A stretch of DNA of 64,000 bases from Novosphingobium decolorationis (GTDB taxonomy: Bacteria; Pseudomonadota; Alphaproteobacteria; Sphingomonadales; Sphingomonadaceae). This document shows, piece after piece, positions 1-9,059 of the stretch (positions are counted from its first letter, which is position 1; each line of letters starts with the position of its first letter). The notes under the pieces are model-generated. The model was given only the letters and a program-made list of their open reading frames with translations, searched no databases and was not told the DNA's origin. Position numbers and translations under genes: made by a program. The stretch covers positions 682,001-746,000 of the forward strand of contig NZ_CP054856.1 of NCBI RefSeq assembly GCF_018417475.1, written 5' to 3'.

Positions 1-1
1 C

Positions 2-559
2 GCTGAAATCTACACGCTCGACAATTTCCTCGACGCGGACTGCTGCCGCCACCTGATCGACCTGATCGATGCCGAAGCGCAGCCCTCCGCCCTTGTCGAC
101 GATTCCGACAACACGCAGATCCGCACGAGCTGTTCCAGCGACATAGACCCCGAGGATTCGGTCGTACGCCGCCTCGACGCGCGCCTGTGCGCCCTCACGG
201 GCCTTTCGGGCCAGCGCAGCGAGGCCGCGCAGGGACAGCGCTATGAGAGCGGCCAGTTCTTCGCCGAACATTGCGACTGGTTCGACACCAGCGCCGAATA
301 CTGGCAGCGCGAGAAGAACTGCGGAGGCCAACGCAGCTGGACCGCGATGATCTACCTCAACGCCGTCGATGAAGGGGGAGCCACCGAGTTCACCCGCCTT
401 TCCCTGCGCATTCGCCCGAAACCGGGCGGCCTTCTCCTCTGGAACAACGCCTTGCCTGACGGGCGCCCCAATCCCTATACTCTCCACGCCGCCCGGCCGG
501 TCGTGCGGGGCACCAAGTACATCGTCACGAAATGGTTTCGCTCCCACACCTGGCAATAG
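2..559 (+). CDS. 2-oxoglutarate/Fe(II) dioxygenase, prolyl 4-hydroxylase type (5' end outside window)
   Basis: These are the C-terminal 185 residues of a P4Hc-fold oxygenase; the start lies left of the window. Such enzymes hydroxylate a substrate while decarboxylating 2-oxoglutarate. The iron triad is visible in the fragment: His90 and Asp92 in AEHCDWF and distal His162 in YTLHAARPV, with Lys172 in GTKYIV as the likely 2-oxoglutarate carboxylate ligand. The double-stranded beta-helix core (MIYLNAVDEGGATEF) is complete. The 3' end overlaps the next gene by 28 bp, which suggests cotranscription. The substrate cannot be read from sequence. Confidence 0.85.
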   Translation, partial: AEIYTLDNFLDADCCRHLIDLIDAEAQPSALVDDSDNTQIRTSCSSDIDPEDSVVRRLDARLCALTGLSGQRSEAAQGQRYESGQFFAEHCDWFDTSAEYWQREKNCGGQRSWTAMIYLNAVDEGGATEFTRLSLRIRPKPGGLLLWNNALPDGRPNPYTLHAARPVVRGTKYIVTKWFRSHTWQ

Positions 560-2463
560 ACCGCACGGGCCCACCTCCCACACTCCGAAAGCGGCGGGGG
601 CTGCTTGCGATGTTCGGCGGCCTTGCCGCCCTGGGTGTGATTGCCGCCACGGTCGCTGTGCCCTGCGCAGCGGCGCGCAGCTCCCAGCCGCCTTGTCCGG
701 TGACAACCGAGGCAGAGCAGGCTGAAGGCCCGCTGGCGGCACGTGCCCTGCGCACGCTTTTCGCGGACGAGGAGGCTCGCGAGGCGGCCCTCGATCCGCT
801 TTCCGCGCTCTATCGCGGCGAAGTCCCTGACAGCGCCGATCTCGCGCGTATCTACACCGATGCGCTGCGCCGCGAACGGCTCGCATCCGCCCGGCACAGC
901 CTTGCCTTGCTCGAAGCTATAGAGCGATGCGCGCTGACGGACGACCTGCGCCTTTCCCACGCCCTCTTCCAGGAGCGGATGGTCGAGCAAGTCGCGGCTC
1001 TACAGCCCGAAATGCGTGACCTCGAAGGGGCATTCCCGTTCCACCATTTTGCGGGGCTCCAGCTTGATTTTCCCTCACTCATCGCGCCCGGAGGGGCCTT
1101 TTCCTACGAGGACGAAGGGGATTACCGGGAGGTCCTGCGCCTCTACGCCGCCTTCCCCACGATCATCGACACCGCCATCGCCCGCTTCCGCGAGGGCGCC
1201 CAGAACGGTACGGTCCTGCCCCGTCTGACGGTGCAGCACATGATCACGCAGATCGATGCCCTGCTGGATAGGCCCGATCCCGAGGAACGCTTCCTCTCCC
1301 CCATCGAGGATCTTCCGCCCTCGCTTCCACAGGGCGTGGAGGCCGACCTCGTGCGCAGCTTCACGACATCCGCGCACACGGAAATCGTGCCCGCCTACCG
1401 CCGCCTTCGCGCCTTCCTGGCCGAGGACTACTTTCCTGCCGCACGCCCTTCAATCGGCCTTTCCGACATGCCGGGCGGCGCAGCTCTGTACCGGGCGCTG
1501 ATCGCGCGCGAGACCACGCTTTCACTCGACCCCGACGAGATCCACGCGCTTGGCACCCGCGAGGTCGCGCGGATCGAGGCGCAGATGACCAGGGTTGCCC
1601 GCGATCTGGGTAGCCACGTCCCCCTGCCCGAATTCTTCGAGAATATCCGCAGCGACCCGCGCTTTCATCCCCGCTCATCCGAAGACCTGCCCCAGCGCTT
1701 TGGCAAGGTGGCCGCCAGGGTCGACATGGCACTCCCCCGGTTCTTTCGCGTGCGCCCCGAAAGCCCGCTCCTGGTGCAGGCCTACCCGCCCGACCGCGCC
1801 CGCTACGAAGCGGGAGGGTCCTACGTGGAAGGTGCGGGCAGCCTCCCGGCGACCTTCTTCTACAACACCTATGACCTGGAACATCGCTTCGTCTCGGGTG
1901 TGACGACACTCTACCTGCACGAGGCCGTGCCCGGCCATCACCTGCAGATCAGCCTCGCGCGCGAGAATTCCGCCCTACCCGCCTTCCAGCGCAATTCGCA
2001 GACCTCTGCATTCGTGGAAGGCTGGGCGCTTTACGCCGAGACGCTGGGCTACGACCTGGGCCTTTACGACGACCCGCTCCAGCACTGGGGAACGCTCGAC
2101 GATGAGATGCTGCGCGCGATGCGTCTCGTCGTCGACACCGGCATACACGCACGTCATTGGTCACGTGCGCAGGCGATCGACTACATGCTCACTCATTCCG
2201 GGATGGGCCGCAGCGATGCCGAGGCCGAAGTCGACAGGTACATCGCGATGCCCGCGCAGGCGCTATCCTACAAGATCGGCGCGCTCACCATCCAGAAGCT
2301 GCGCCGGGACGCCGAACAGCGCCTCGGCTCGCGCTTCGATATTCGCGATTTCCACGAGGCGGTTCTCGGCTCGGGCGCGTTGCCGCTCGGCCTCCTGCAG
2401 GAGAAGGTCGAGGGTTGGGTTGCCGCGCAAGAGGGATCTCCCCTTGCGCGGCATGCCCGCTAG
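532..2463 (+). CDS. DUF885 family exported protein
   Basis: A 643-residue protein of the DUF885 family, whose members look like zinc-peptidase relatives of unproven activity. The N-terminus has an RKRR patch followed by a hydrophobic stretch ending in CAAARSS, consistent with a signal peptide or membrane anchor. The family signature HEAVPGHHLQ is near residue 463 and contains the putative metal-binding histidines; TSAFVEGWALYAE follows and carries a conserved acidic residue. I chose the ATG at 532 because it keeps the basic n-region before the hydrophobic segment; an in-frame ATG at 610 would remove it. The gene overlaps the upstream oxygenase and converges on the LysRS gene. Confidence 0.85.
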   Translation: MVSLPHLAIDRTGPPPTLRKRRGLLAMFGGLAALGVIAATVAVPCAAARSSQPPCPVTTEAEQAEGPLAARALRTLFADEEAREAALDPLSALYRGEVPDSADLARIYTDALRRERLASARHSLALLEAIERCALTDDLRLSHALFQERMVEQVAALQPEMRDLEGAFPFHHFAGLQLDFPSLIAPGGAFSYEDEGDYREVLRLYAAFPTIIDTAIARFREGAQNGTVLPRLTVQHMITQIDALLDRPDPEERFLSPIEDLPPSLPQGVEADLVRSFTTSAHTEIVPAYRRLRAFLAEDYFPAARPSIGLSDMPGGAALYRALIARETTLSLDPDEIHALGTREVARIEAQMTRVARDLGSHVPLPEFFENIRSDPRFHPRSSEDLPQRFGKVAARVDMALPRFFRVRPESPLLVQAYPPDRARYEAGGSYVEGAGSLPATFFYNTYDLEHRFVSGVTTLYLHEAVPGHHLQISLARENSALPAFQRNSQTSAFVEGWALYAETLGYDLGLYDDPLQHWGTLDDEMLRAMRLVVDTGIHARHWSRAQAIDYMLTHSGMGRSDAEAEVDRYIAMPAQALSYKIGALTIQKLRRDAEQRLGSRFDIRDFHEAVLGSGALPLGLLQEKVEGWVAAQEGSPLARHAR

Positions 2464-2480
2464 CTTGGGTTTGTGCGGCC

Positions 2481-4100
2481 TCAGGCCAGCGCTTCGGCAA
2501 TCAGCTTGCGCGTCTCGGGGACACCGTAGAGCGCGATGAAGCTGCCCATGCGCGGCCCCTGGCTGGAGCCGAGCAGCGTCTCGTACTGCGCCTTGAACCA
2601 GTCGCGCAGGCTTTCAAAGCCGTACTGCTCGTCCTTGCCGATCTCGTAGACGATGTTCTGCAGCTCCTCGGCCGAGGCGTTGGCCTCGACCTTGGCCAGC
2701 TGCGCATCGAGCTCGGCAAGCGCGGCCACTTCCCCGCCCTCGGGCTTGCGGCGCTGGAGGGTCGGCGCGATGTAGTCGCGGTTGTAGGCGAGCGCGCAGC
2801 TCACCATCGCGTCGAGCGCGGGATGCTCGGCCGGATCGGCGCTCTCCACGTAGTTGGCGAGGTAGGACCAGACCTGCTCACGCGTGGCGTTGGCGCCCAG
2901 CACACCGACAAGGTTCAGGAGCAGCGCGAAGGTCACCGGCGGTGCGGGAACGTCGTTCTGGTCCTGGCCGTTGGCGCGCAGCAGATGCCACACCGGGTTG
3001 CCCAGCTGCTTGTCGAGCGCCTGCTTGGGCAGGTTGCCATAGAACTGCCAGTACTCGTCGACGGCCTTCGGGATCACGTCGATATGCAGCTGCTTGGCGC
3101 TCTTGGGCTCGCGGAACAGGTAGAAGCCGAGAGATTCCTCGGTGCCGTAGGTCAGCCACTGCTCGATGGTGAGACCATTGCCCTTGGACTTGGAGATCTT
3201 CTCGCCGTTCTCGTCGAGGAACAATTCGTAGATCAGCCCTTCGGGACGGCGAGCCCCGAGGATCTTGGCGATCTTGCCCGACTGCGTCACCGAATCGGTC
3301 AGGTCCTTGCCGCACATCTCGTAATCGACGCCCAGGTCCACCCAGCGCATGGCCCAGTCGACCTTCCACTGCAGCTTGGCCTGACCACCGAACACGCTCT
3401 GCTCGACAGTCGTGCCATCCTCGTCGGTGAAACGGATCATGCCCGTCGCCGGATCGAGGACCTCGACCGGAACCTGCAGGACCACGCCCGTCGTCGGAGA
3501 TACCGGCAGCACCGGCGAATAGGTCTTGCGACGCTCCTCGCGCAGCGTGGGCAGCATCACGCCCATGATGGCATCGTAGTTGCTCAGAATGCTGCTCAGG
3601 GCATTGTCGAAGCGACCCGAATTGTACCGATCGCTGGCCGAAACGAACTCGTAGTCGAACCCGAAGCGATCGAGAAATTCACGCAGCATCGCGTTGTTAT
3701 GATGCGCAAAACTCTCGAACTTGCCGAACGGATCGGGGATCCGGCTGAGCGGCTTGCCAAGGTTCGCAGCCAGAAGTTCAGCCTGGGGAATGTTGTCCGG
3801 CACCTTGCGCAGGCCGTCCATGTCATCCGAGAACGCAACCAGCCGGGTCACGCCGTCCTCGGGCTTCGCTCCGACCAGCGCCTCGTAGGCCCGGCGCACC
3901 AGCGTGGTGCGCAGGACTTCCTGGAACGTCCCGATATGCGGCAGCCCCGAAGGGCCATATCCCGTCTCGAACAGGATAGGCTCTGGAGAACCGTCTGCTG
4001 CGCTCTTGCCATTGGGATAGCGCTTGAGCAGTTTCTGGGCCTCCTGGAAGGGCCAGGCCTTGGACACACGGGCGGCTTCGATCAGGGCATTTTCAGTCAT
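2481..4100 (-). CDS. lysK: Lysyl-tRNA synthetase, class I
   Basis: A 539-residue class I LysRS, which charges tRNA-Lys with lysine. It belongs to the archaeal/alphaproteobacterial type rather than the class II LysS of most bacteria. The Rossmann-fold signatures are present: PHIGTF (HIGH motif) near residue 55 and KISKSKGN (KMSKS motif) near residue 302. The start chosen is ATG at 4100, giving MTENALIEAARVSKAWPF, where family similarity begins; the frame is open 12 codons further upstream. It ends 17 bp from the convergent DUF885 gene. Confidence 0.95.
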   Translation of the reverse strand: MTENALIEAARVSKAWPFQEAQKLLKRYPNGKSAADGSPEPILFETGYGPSGLPHIGTFQEVLRTTLVRRAYEALVGAKPEDGVTRLVAFSDDMDGLRKVPDNIPQAELLAANLGKPLSRIPDPFGKFESFAHHNNAMLREFLDRFGFDYEFVSASDRYNSGRFDNALSSILSNYDAIMGVMLPTLREERRKTYSPVLPVSPTTGVVLQVPVEVLDPATGMIRFTDEDGTTVEQSVFGGQAKLQWKVDWAMRWVDLGVDYEMCGKDLTDSVTQSGKIAKILGARRPEGLIYELFLDENGEKISKSKGNGLTIEQWLTYGTEESLGFYLFREPKSAKQLHIDVIPKAVDEYWQFYGNLPKQALDKQLGNPVWHLLRANGQDQNDVPAPPVTFALLLNLVGVLGANATREQVWSYLANYVESADPAEHPALDAMVSCALAYNRDYIAPTLQRRKPEGGEVAALAELDAQLAKVEANASAEELQNIVYEIGKDEQYGFESLRDWFKAQYETLLGSSQGPRMGSFIALYGVPETRKLIAEALA

Positions 4101-4235
4101 GCGCGCGCTCATCTGCGATTGCGCGCGATTTCGCAAGCGCCTTCGGCACTCCGTGTGCGCGCAAACCGGAAGAGGAACCCCCGGCGGTCCTCGTCAGTTA
4201 GGTGCCAAACGCACCAGAAGGACGGAAAAATCTTC

Positions 4236-5111
4236 GTGAATTATATCGAGACCCTGACCAAGGAGCTGGAAGGCATGGCCATGGGCTTCTTCCAGCTCTT
4301 GCCCTCGTTCGCCATTGCCCTTGGCATCGTCATACTCACCCGGATCATGGTCGGCATTTTCGTGCGCATCGTCAGCCGGGTCACCCAGCGCGCCAACCTG
4401 CGCACCGACCTCCAGCAGCTCTTCGAAACACTGACCAAGCTGGCCGTCTGGATCCTGGGCATCCTGATCGCGCTGACCGTCGCGATCCCCAGCTTCACCC
4501 CGGCAGGCGCCGTTGCAGGTCTGGGTGTCGGTGCTCTGGCCATCGGCTTTGCCTTCCAGGACATCTTCGAGAACTTCCTTGCTGGCGTCCTCATCATGCT
4601 GCGCGAGAAGATGAACATCGGCGATTCGATCGCGTGCAACGGCATCATGGGCTCGGTCGAGCGCATCACCCTTCGCGAGACCTACGTGCGCCAGTTCTCG
4701 GGCGAGCTGACCGTCGTGCCCAACTCGATGCTGTTCAAGAACCCGGTCGACATCTTCAACGACCAGGCCGTGCGCCGCGAACAGGTCGTCGTCGGCGTGT
4801 CCTACGACACCGACCTCGAGACCGCCGAGGCCACCATCCGCAAGGCCGTGGAAAGCATTGCCGAAGTCGACAAGAACAAGGGCGTCCTGGTCTTCGCGCA
4901 GGAGTTCGGCGCAAGTTCGGTCGACTTCCTGGTGCTGTGGTGGAGCAACACCGGCGAGCAGGACAAGCGCCTGACCAAGAGCCACGTGATCATGGCGATC
5001 AAGAAGGCGCTCGACGACGCCGAGATCGAGATCCCCTTCCCCTACGTCACGCACACCTTCAAGGAAGCGCTTCCGGTCGAAAAGGCGCCGCTGGCCGCTA
5101 ACGAATCCTGA
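4236..5111 (+). CDS. Small-conductance mechanosensitive channel, MscS family
   Basis: A 291-residue MscS-type channel that releases solutes on hypo-osmotic shock through the inner membrane. Three transmembrane segments are visible: around FFQLLPSFAIALGIVILT, LAVWILGILIALTVAI, and the Gly/Ala-rich pore helix AVAGLGVGALAIGFAFQDI. The beta domain follows, with GSVERITLRETYVR and the VVPNSMLFKNPV signature, then an alpha/beta C-terminal domain. The preferred start is GTG at 4236 (MNYIETLTKEL...); an ATG at 4275 would cut into the first hydrophobic segment. The gene is divergent from lysK. Confidence 0.9.
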   Translation: MNYIETLTKELEGMAMGFFQLLPSFAIALGIVILTRIMVGIFVRIVSRVTQRANLRTDLQQLFETLTKLAVWILGILIALTVAIPSFTPAGAVAGLGVGALAIGFAFQDIFENFLAGVLIMLREKMNIGDSIACNGIMGSVERITLRETYVRQFSGELTVVPNSMLFKNPVDIFNDQAVRREQVVVGVSYDTDLETAEATIRKAVESIAEVDKNKGVLVFAQEFGASSVDFLVLWWSNTGEQDKRLTKSHVIMAIKKALDDAEIEIPFPYVTHTFKEALPVEKAPLAANES

Positions 5112-5181
5112 CAGTTCGAATTGCGGCCGTTCAAGCCGGATTTCTCTGGCGACCTGAACCGTGCGCGATAATCCGCAGACT

Positions 5182-5210
5182 GGCCGGCATGGAGGGAATT
5201 CATGCCGGCC
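5182..5210 (+). promoter_or_regulatory. Hairpin enclosing the Shine-Dalgarno and start codon of the 5202 gene
   Basis: The arms GGCCGGCATG (5182-5191) and CATGCCGGCC (5201-5210) are perfect complements, ten base pairs around a nine-base loop. The loop holds most of the GGAGGG ribosome-binding site, and the ATG at 5202-5204 lies inside the right arm. As RNA this would hide the start codon. It could instead act as a terminator for the upstream MscS gene, though no U-run follows. Confidence 0.5.
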
Positions 5211-5555
5211 TTTCGCATTCTGCACCTTTTGCCCGGCGCCCTGGCGCTGGCACTCTTGGCTGCGGCTCCGGCCAACGCCGCTGACGAACATCTTTTCGCC
5301 ACCGGGATCACGCTCCTCGATCCCAGGCAAAAAGCGGCCCCGCGCACACGCTATGCCACTCTGGTCATCGCGGACGATACGATCGTCTACGCAGGGCCTT
5401 CCGGCTTGGTCCTACCTTCTGACGGCGCGCGCGATATCGATGGCACGCGCCTCGAAAGCACCGCGCATGCCGACCGTGAGCGAGCCCTGCGCAACCTCAT
5501 GGCTGGAATGGAGGCGCAAGGCACGCCGCTCGATCCTGCCACGCTCGGAATGTAA
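5202..5555 (+). CDS. Small exported protein of unknown function
   Basis: A 117-residue protein not assigned to a family. It begins with a clear Sec signal peptide (hydrophobic LLPGALALALLAAAPANA with an Ala-x-Ala-type cleavage site near residue 26). The mature part, about 90 residues, has a beta-rich start (YATLVIADDTIVYAG) and a charged C-terminus. A strong GGAGGG ribosome site precedes the ATG, but both sit in a perfect hairpin. It probably acts in the periplasm. Its neighbours are a MscS channel and a helicase, which suggest no function. Confidence 0.7.
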   Translation: MPAFRILHLLPGALALALLAAAPANAADEHLFATGITLLDPRQKAAPRTRYATLVIADDTIVYAGPSGLVLPSDGARDIDGTRLESTAHADRERALRNLMAGMEAQGTPLDPATLGM

Positions 5556-5645
5556 TTATGCCTGAGCTTGCGCGCGGGCACTGAGGTGCGGATAGATGCG
5601 CGCCGCGCATTCCCTTCCATTTCACCTGCGCTTAAGACCTGAGCC

Positions 5646-8366
5646 ATGTCCGCGCCCCGACACCCTGCTCTTCACGCCAGCCACAGCGGCTGCTGGCTGC
5701 ACGACGGACAGGGAAGCGCGCGCGCCCTTTCCAAGGGGCAGGCCGTCACCGCAGTCGCCGATGCTCCGCACCTGATCCTCAATGCCCCGCTGCTCGCCAC
5801 GCGGCTTGGCTATCCCGATCTTGCCGGGCTCGACCTGCTCGAACTCTACGCCTTCATTCACCCAGCCCGCTTTGTCGTGCCCACGCCCAAGGGTCTCGCC
5901 GATGCGCTGGGCCTGCCGCGGCCCGACGCTGACAGCGAAGTGCCCGAACTTCTCCAGCGCGCCGCGATGCGCCTCCTGGAAACCTGCGAACAGCCCGACT
6001 GGGCCGAGCGCGAGGGGGCCTGGACCTCGCTGCAATCGCTGGTGAAGATGCGCTGGCCCTGGGCCAAGCTTCTCGCCCCGCGCCTCGCCAAGCCGCAGAA
6101 GGCCGAGCGCTGGATCTTCACGCGCCTTCCGGAGTGGGAGGAATCGCCTGAGCCGCCCCAGCCGCGCCAGCTCAACATCCCCGATGGCGCCGTTCTCGAC
6201 CGCCTCGCCCACCTCACCGGGCAAGGCGCCGAGGAGCGCGCGGGCCAGAAGGACTTCGCGGTCGAGGCCGCCCACGCCTTTGCGCCGCGCACCCGCGCAG
6301 GCCTTCCCCATGTCGTTCTGGCCCAGGCGGGTACAGGCGTCGGCAAGACGCTGGGTTACCTCTCGCCTGCGTCGGTCTGGAGCGAGGCCAGCGGCGGCAC
6401 AGTCTGGGTCTCGACCTACACCAAGGCGCTGCAGCGCCAGCTGCGCAAGGAAAGCCGCCGCGCCTGGCCCGAGACGCGGCCCGATGGCTCGCAGCCGGTC
6501 GTCGTGCGCAAGGGGCGCGAGAATTACCTGTGCCTCCTGAACCTTGAAGATGCCCTCCAGGGCGGCTTCGCCGGACGGGCCGCCATCCTCGCCCACCTGG
6601 TGGGGCGCTGGGCTGCCTACACGCAGGACGGCGACATGATCGGCGGGGATCTGCCCGGCTGGCTCGGCACCCTGTTCCACAAACGCGGCATCGCGGCATT
6701 GACCGACCAGCGTGGCGAATGCGTCTATGCAGGCTGCCCGCACTACCGCAAATGCTTCATCGAGCGCGCCACACGCGCCAGCGTCAACGCGGACCTTGTC
6801 ATTGGAAACCACGCGCTGGTGATGATCAATGCGGCGCGTGGCCGCGATGTCGCCTCGCGCCCGACCCGCATCGTCTTCGACGAAGGCCATCACGTCTTCG
6901 ACGCGGCCGATTCGACCTTCGCTGCCGAGCTTTCGGGCACCGAGATGATCGAGCTGCGGCGCTGGGTGATCGGCCCAGAGAAGAAATCGCGCGGACGCCG
7001 CCGCGGCCTCGCGGCCCGCCTTGCCGATGTCGCCAGTTACGACGACGAAGGCGACAAGGCGATCCTGACCGCCCTTTCCGCCGCCGAAGCCCTGCCGTCC
7101 GACGGTTGGCTGCAGCGCATCAACGACGGCGAGCCCTCCGGTCCCCTGGAAGAGCTGCTCGCAGCCGTTCGCGCCACCGTCTACGCGCGCGATGAGAGCG
7201 GCGGGCAGGAAGCCGGGTATGGCCTCGAAACCGAAGCCGCCGGGCTCGAAGGGCCCTTCGTCGAGGCATCGCAGGCCGCACGCCTTGCCCTTTCGGAGCT
7301 GCGCCGTCCGCTGATCCAGCTCGGCCTTCGTCTCGAGGCCCTGCTCGAGGACGGGCCGGACTGGCTTGACGGCCAGGGCCGCGCGCGCATCGAGGGCGCA
7401 CGCCATTCGCTGACCTGGCGCATCGACCTGCTGGTCGCCTGGGAGAACCTACTCGAGCGCCTCGGCGGTCCGGCCGACCCCGAATATGTCGACTGGCTCG
7501 CCCTTGCCCGTTCCGAGGCGCGCGAATTCGACATCGGCATCCACCGCCACTGGCTCGATCCGATGAAGCCTTTCGCCAAGGTCGTGCTCGAACCTGCGCA
7601 CGGGGTCATCATGACGTCTGCCACCTTGCGCGACGGTGACAGCTGGGATCGCGCCATCGCGCGCTCGGGCGCGCCGCATATCGAGGTAAGCCCGCGCCTT
7701 TCGCTCAGCCCCAGCCCGTTCGACTATGCCGCGCAGGCCGAAGTCCTGATCGTGCGCGATGTCCCGCGCGGCGACATTGCCGCGCTCGCCGCCGCCTACG
7801 GCCGCCTGATTGAGGCTTCGGGCGGGGGCGTGCTTGGCCTGTTCACCGCGATCCGCCGTCTTCGTGCCGTTCATGGACGTATCGCGGACCGGCTCGCGCG
7901 GGGTGGCCTTCCGGTCTACGCCCAGCACGTCGATCCCATCGACACGGGCACGCTGGTCGATATCTTTCGCGATGATCCGGGCGCCTCGCTGCTCGGCACG
8001 GACGCGCTGCGCGACGGCGTGGACGTTCCCGGCCACTCACTTCGCACCGTCATCATGGAGCAGGTCCCCTGGCCCCGGCCCACGATCCTGCACCGCGCGC
8101 GGCGTATGGCAGGCGGCGGCTCGGCGTACGACGACAGCATCATCCGGGCCCGCCTCGCGCAGGCATTCGGGCGCCTTATCCGCAGCAAGGAGGATCGCGG
8201 GCACTTCATCGTGCTGTCCTCGGCCTTTCCCTCGCGCCTGCTCGACGCCTTCCCCGAAGGCACCCCCATCTCGCGAATTTCGCTCGACGAGGCTTTACAG
8301 CGCGTCGCCGGTCATGTTTCAGGGAATCCGATCGCGACCCCGGCCGACCGGACCGATCGCGGATGA
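5646..8366 (+). CDS. ATP-dependent DNA helicase, DinG/XPD (Rad3) type
   Basis: A 906-residue superfamily 2 helicase related to DinG and XPD, which unwinds DNA 5'-3' and resolves unusual structures. Walker A AQAGTGVGKT is near residue 228. Four cysteines fit a 4Fe-4S cluster: one in ENYLCLL and three in GECVYAGCPHYRKC (about residues 359-370). The Walker B/DEAH-like motif FDEGHH is near residue 411. The C-terminal motor domain shows IMTSATLRDG and the motif VI region AFGRLIRSKEDRG. A roughly 200-residue N-terminal extension precedes the first motor motif. No SOS box was seen upstream. Confidence 0.88.
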   Translation: MSAPRHPALHASHSGCWLHDGQGSARALSKGQAVTAVADAPHLILNAPLLATRLGYPDLAGLDLLELYAFIHPARFVVPTPKGLADALGLPRPDADSEVPELLQRAAMRLLETCEQPDWAEREGAWTSLQSLVKMRWPWAKLLAPRLAKPQKAERWIFTRLPEWEESPEPPQPRQLNIPDGAVLDRLAHLTGQGAEERAGQKDFAVEAAHAFAPRTRAGLPHVVLAQAGTGVGKTLGYLSPASVWSEASGGTVWVSTYTKALQRQLRKESRRAWPETRPDGSQPVVVRKGRENYLCLLNLEDALQGGFAGRAAILAHLVGRWAAYTQDGDMIGGDLPGWLGTLFHKRGIAALTDQRGECVYAGCPHYRKCFIERATRASVNADLVIGNHALVMINAARGRDVASRPTRIVFDEGHHVFDAADSTFAAELSGTEMIELRRWVIGPEKKSRGRRRGLAARLADVASYDDEGDKAILTALSAAEALPSDGWLQRINDGEPSGPLEELLAAVRATVYARDESGGQEAGYGLETEAAGLEGPFVEASQAARLALSELRRPLIQLGLRLEALLEDGPDWLDGQGRARIEGARHSLTWRIDLLVAWENLLERLGGPADPEYVDWLALARSEAREFDIGIHRHWLDPMKPFAKVVLEPAHGVIMTSATLRDGDSWDRAIARSGAPHIEVSPRLSLSPSPFDYAAQAEVLIVRDVPRGDIAALAAAYGRLIEASGGGVLGLFTAIRRLRAVHGRIADRLARGGLPVYAQHVDPIDTGTLVDIFRDDPGASLLGTDALRDGVDVPGHSLRTVIMEQVPWPRPTILHRARRMAGGGSAYDDSIIRARLAQAFGRLIRSKEDRGHFIVLSSAFPSRLLDAFPEGTPISRISLDEALQRVAGHVSGNPIATPADRTDRG

Positions 8367-8425
8367 AAAACCGGCACCACGCCCGCCTGGCGCGCAGGCA
8401 GATGTTTTAGGAAGCGGCAGAGCCC

Positions 8426-8971
8426 ATGAAGACCCTTGGAATTTTTCGCCACGCCAAGTCGGACTGGAACGATGCGCGCCTCCGCGACTTCGACCGCCCC
8501 CTGAACGCGCGCGGCCGCAAGGGCGCGGCAATCATGGGCCTGCACATCCGCGACCATGCCCAGAACTGGAGCCGCATTCTCGCCTCGCCTGCCGTCCGCG
8601 TCACCCAGACGCTCGACCTTGCCAGCGAAGCCGCCGGCGCGGCCCCGTCGATCACCTGGGACCGGCGCATCTACCTCGCCAGTTCCGCCACGCTCATCGA
8701 CGTACTGCGGGAACAGGACGGCGACCCCGCCTCGATCATGATGGTGGGCCACAATCCCGGCCTCGAAGACCTCATCTTCGATCTTGTGCCCGACGATGGA
8801 AACAGCCCGCTGCGCGACATCGTGGAGGAGAAGCTGCCGACCGCCGCGTTCGCAGTGCTCCAGCTCGACATCGACAGCTGGGACAAGGTCGACATGGGGT
8901 GCGCCAGCCTCGTGCACCTGCAGCGCCCCCGCGACCTTGATCCGGACCTGGGTCCGAACGCCAACTTCTAA
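8426..8971 (+). CDS. Histidine phosphatase family protein, SixA-like
   Basis: A 181-residue member of the histidine phosphatase superfamily. The catalytic histidine lies in the N-terminal IFRHAKSDWND motif, the RHG-equivalent with Ala in place of Gly as in SixA. A second catalytic histidine is in MMVGHNPGLEDL. SixA dephosphorylates histidine phosphotransfer domains, but the substrate here is not shown by sequence. The gene follows the helicase by 59 bp and is probably cotranscribed with it. Confidence 0.85.
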   Translation: MKTLGIFRHAKSDWNDARLRDFDRPLNARGRKGAAIMGLHIRDHAQNWSRILASPAVRVTQTLDLASEAAGAAPSITWDRRIYLASSATLIDVLREQDGDPASIMMVGHNPGLEDLIFDLVPDDGNSPLRDIVEEKLPTAAFAVLQLDIDSWDKVDMGCASLVHLQRPRDLDPDLGPNANF

Positions 8972-9033
8972 GCAGCAGATCCAGAAGCGCGCAGGGACCG
9001 ACTTCCCTGAATCCCGTCGGCTCCTGACATCAA

Positions 9034-9059
9034 GTCATCAGACAGCATTTTCTGACGAC
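9034..9059 (+). terminator. Possible terminator hairpin after the SixA-like gene
   Basis: GTCATCAGA (9034-9042) pairs with TCTGACGAC (9051-9059) with one A/C mismatch; the loop contains ATTT. It lies 60 bp past the stop codon of the phosphatase gene. There is no good T-tract, so this is only a candidate. Confidence 0.3.

Noticed and set aside
2157..4235. Nearly 700-codon upstream extension of the MscS frame
   Set aside because: It runs antisense to lysK and has no ribosome site; MscS similarity begins near 4236.
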